Positions 5,821 through 7,054 of a stretch of DNA of 7,054 bases are shown one piece after another (positions within the stretch are counted from its first letter, which is position 1; every line of letters starts with the position of its first letter). The stretch comes from Candidatus Latescibacteria bacterium 4484_7 (GTDB lineage: Bacteria; Krumholzibacteriota; Krumholzibacteriia; Krumholzibacteriales; Krumholzibacteriaceae), in contig NATK01000073.1 of the NCBI GenBank assembly GCA_002085285.1, positions 1 through 7,054 of the forward strand, given 5' to 3'. The position numbers and the translations under genes were made by a program. The notes under the pieces are model-generated. The model was not told where the DNA came from and did no database searches. It saw only the letters and a program-made list of their open reading frames with translations.

Positions 5821-5862
5821 GGTTACCTTGTCTCTTCCCATTCCCGTCTTCGATTCCTTTAA
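5768..5862. repeat. 15-bp direct repeat CTTCGATTCCTTTAA
   Basis: Exact copies lie at 5768-5782 and 5848-5862, start to start 80 bp (close to eight helical turns). The first continues into AGGGAA, giving a TTCC/GGAA dyad; the second continues into a TTTAATT-rich run. Their placement between two divergent starts suggests paired binding sites for a regulator, which is an inference. Confidence 0.6.
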
Positions 5863-5918
5863 TTCTTTAATTAAGCGCCGATTTATGATAAAATACCTAT
5901 AGAATGATTGTCGGCCGG

Positions 5919-5972
5919 ATGAAAGGTCGGAAGTGGAAAAAGGCTACCTGTTTGCGGCAAAAAGGAGTTTGA
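5919..5972 (+). CDS. Possible 17-codon leader ORF
   Basis: ATG at 5919 opens a 17-residue, strongly basic peptide beginning MKGRKWKKAT and ending at TGA 5970-5972, one base before the GTG start of the exported protein. The downstream gene's Shine-Dalgarno lies inside it. No good ribosome site precedes its own ATG. It might couple translation. It might also be the lost basic n-region of the downstream signal peptide, since a one-base shift would join the frames. It may be chance. Confidence 0.2.
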   Translation: MKGRKWKKATCLRQKGV

Positions 5973-5973
5973 C

Positions 5974-6561
5974 GTGCTGCACCCCTTGCTTTCGATCGTT
6001 TTCGCTTTCTTGATCGCAGAAGGCGGGGTCTGCTCGATCCCCTCAGACTACATGAACTCAGTTTCCCACACCGACGGCGGAATTACGTACACATTCGCAG
6101 TGGACAAGTTCTACTACACCGATCAGGACACGATAAGATTTTGCTACCTCGTCGAGAATACAGGCACCGACACCGTTACGTTCGACTTCGATACGGAAGA
6201 GCAGTGCGCGTTCAGGGTGTACCCGGATACTTGTACATCTTTCTGTCAGGCGGGGTGCCTCGATTCGGCCCTCTACTACGAGCCTGTCATCGTGCACCTT
6301 TACCCTTCTTCGTTCAGCCTCCCGCCCGGTCAATGCAGATCGTACTCGAGCTCATGGCACGTAGGAACGAGGGTGACTCCCGGGCCGGCGCCGACGCCCG
6401 GCAAATACAGGGCTTTCGGAGGGCTCTGGCGCAACGACTCATCGCCCTGCTTCGGACAGCTCATAGAACCTACGGGGCTTTCGGTGGACTTTATGATAGA
6501 GGGAATACCCGTGGGTACGGATGATAAAAGCTGGGGTGAGATCAAGGGAATCTTCAAATAG
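5974..6561 (+). CDS. Exported protein with a BsuPI-like domain
   Basis: The GTG start at 5974 has AAAGGAG (5961-5967) 6 nt upstream, and no in-frame start lies further back before a stop. The 195-residue product begins with a hydrophobic stretch (LLSIVFAFLIA, 5-15) that looks like a signal peptide, although its n-region lacks Lys/Arg. Cys20 is not in a proper lipobox. Residues 35-155 show the layout of BsuPI-type beta-sandwich domains: FCYLVENTGTDTVTFDF, CAFRVYPD, SFSLPPGQCRSYS and PGKYRAFGGLW. BsuPI is a Bacillus intracellular proteinase inhibitor, but the domain is widespread in exported proteins of unknown role, so I claim no inhibitor function. Several cysteines suggest disulfides. It ends in SWGEIKGIFK, which resembles a separate tail. 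The next gene, a lipoprotein, starts 27 bp downstream, likely in the same operon. Confidence 0.65.
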   Translation: MLHPLLSIVFAFLIAEGGVCSIPSDYMNSVSHTDGGITYTFAVDKFYYTDQDTIRFCYLVENTGTDTVTFDFDTEEQCAFRVYPDTCTSFCQAGCLDSALYYEPVIVHLYPSSFSLPPGQCRSYSSSWHVGTRVTPGPAPTPGKYRAFGGLWRNDSSPCFGQLIEPTGLSVDFMIEGIPVGTDDKSWGEIKGIFK

Positions 6562-6588
6562 ATCCAGGTGAAACGAAGGGACGGAATC

Positions 6589-7054
6589 ATGAAAAAGTTT
6601 ATCTTGTTCACAGCGCTCTTAATGGCTGCGGCTTATCTTTCCGGTTGCGAAAGCGAGGATAACACAACCCCCTCGGCACCCCACACCTCGCCGCACGGCG
6701 CACTGATCGGCCATTCCGACTGCAAAAGCTCAATTGACACCAATTCTTCCGACCAGGGGAAGCGCAACAAAGCAGGCGCCATAGAAGATTGCATGGAGTA
6801 CGGCTACGAGGGTGACACGCTCAGGCTCAAGCACATCAATGCGGCCTTCAACTGCTGCCCGAAGGAGATCCTCGTCGAAACGAGGATCCTCTCCGACACA
6901 TTGATAATCGTCGAGAGCGAGGCGGCGAGCCTATGCGACTGCCTCTGCCTCTACGACCTCGATATAGCCGTTTACGCTTTGCCGGCCGGCAAATACACGA
7001 TAGTAGTCAAAGAGCCATACATCCCCGAGGGAGAACCCCCTCTCGCATTCGACG
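6589..7054 (+). CDS. Cysteine-rich lipoprotein, 5' part
   Basis: The ATG at 6589 has AAGGG (6576-6580) 8 nt upstream. The frame is open to the window's end, giving 155 residues with no stop. A classic lipoprotein signal is visible: MKK, a hydrophobic core and the lipobox LSGC with Cys20, followed by an acidic, Ser/Thr/Pro-rich linker. The mature part has clustered cysteines (NAAFNCCPKEI around 84-94, then LCDCLCLYD), alternating with beta-strand-like stretches and ending ALPAGKYTIVVKEPYIP. I recall similar unnamed exported proteins with an N.FNCCP motif and a C.CLC cluster, but I can assign no function. The cysteines could form disulfides or bind metal. It probably shares an operon with the BsuPI-like gene. 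Confidence 0.75.
   Translation, partial: MKKFILFTALLMAAAYLSGCESEDNTTPSAPHTSPHGALIGHSDCKSSIDTNSSDQGKRNKAGAIEDCMEYGYEGDTLRLKHINAAFNCCPKEILVETRILSDTLIIVESEAASLCDCLCLYDLDIAVYALPAGKYTIVVKEPYIPEGEPPLAFD

Larger units (their letters stand above)
5697..5973. other. A+T-rich divergent intergenic region
   Basis: This is a gene-free stretch between the - strand oxidoreductase start and the + strand exported protein start. It is much richer in A+T than its surroundings between about 5718 and 5905. It holds a - strand promoter candidate, one direct repeat, one inverted repeat, the palindrome TTAATTAA (5867-5874), and a 17-codon ORF (5919-5972) described separately. For the rightward gene, TAAAAT (5889-5894) and TAGAAT (5900-5905) could be -10 boxes, but I see no good -35. 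Confidence 0.6.

Overview
The window reads as part of an anaerobic bacterium's chromosome or a metagenomic contig of moderate GC. Clues are the complex I/hydrogenase-type energy operon, a rubrerythrin-like gene, a 2-oxoacid:ferredoxin oxidoreductase start, and two cysteine-containing exported proteins. Ile ATA and Arg AGA/AGG codons are frequent. I cannot name a phylum with confidence; the exported proteins vaguely recall little-studied FCB-type phyla, which is only an impression.

Left part (1-5720, + strand): a gene run NuoH-like (3' end only), NuoB-like, NuoC-like, NuoD-like, a 47-codon small ORF, then a 592-residue protein that joins a NuoI-like two-cluster ferredoxin to a complete GltD-like FAD/NAD(P)H oxidoreductase. 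The order H-B-C-D-I matches the M-J-K-L-N order of Mbx/Mbh-type complexes. The active-site residues fit neither a [NiFe] hydrogenase nor classical complex I. In the NuoD-like subunit both hydrogenase CxxC motifs read CxxE, and the two quinone-site residues of complex I (His38, Tyr87, Thermus numbering) are Thr42 and Val91. In the NuoB-like subunit the paired cysteines of the N2 cluster are Cys-Gly, leaving three of four ligands. With no NuoEFG visible, the NuoI-GltD fusion is the likely NAD(P)H docking module. Together this suggests a divergent Mbx/Ehr-type, ion-pumping, NAD(P)H-linked complex whose acceptor is unknown. A 388-bp gap between the NuoH-like and NuoB-like genes holds almost five copies of a 46-bp tandem repeat.

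Junction (about 5617-5630): a rubrerythrin-like gene on the + strand is cut inside its third helix. On the - strand, starting at 5696, lies the first part of a 2-oxoacid:ferredoxin oxidoreductase gamma/alpha gene, cut at the same place. Two unrelated 5' gene halves therefore meet head-on, which means a genomic rearrangement or an assembly/amplification chimera. Everything right of about 5630 may not truly neighbour the operon.

Right part (5697-7054): an A+T-rich divergent intergenic region with a good - strand promoter, a 15-bp direct repeat and an 11-bp inverted repeat. It is followed by a + strand gene for an exported BsuPI-like domain protein and then a cysteine-rich lipoprotein that runs off the window.
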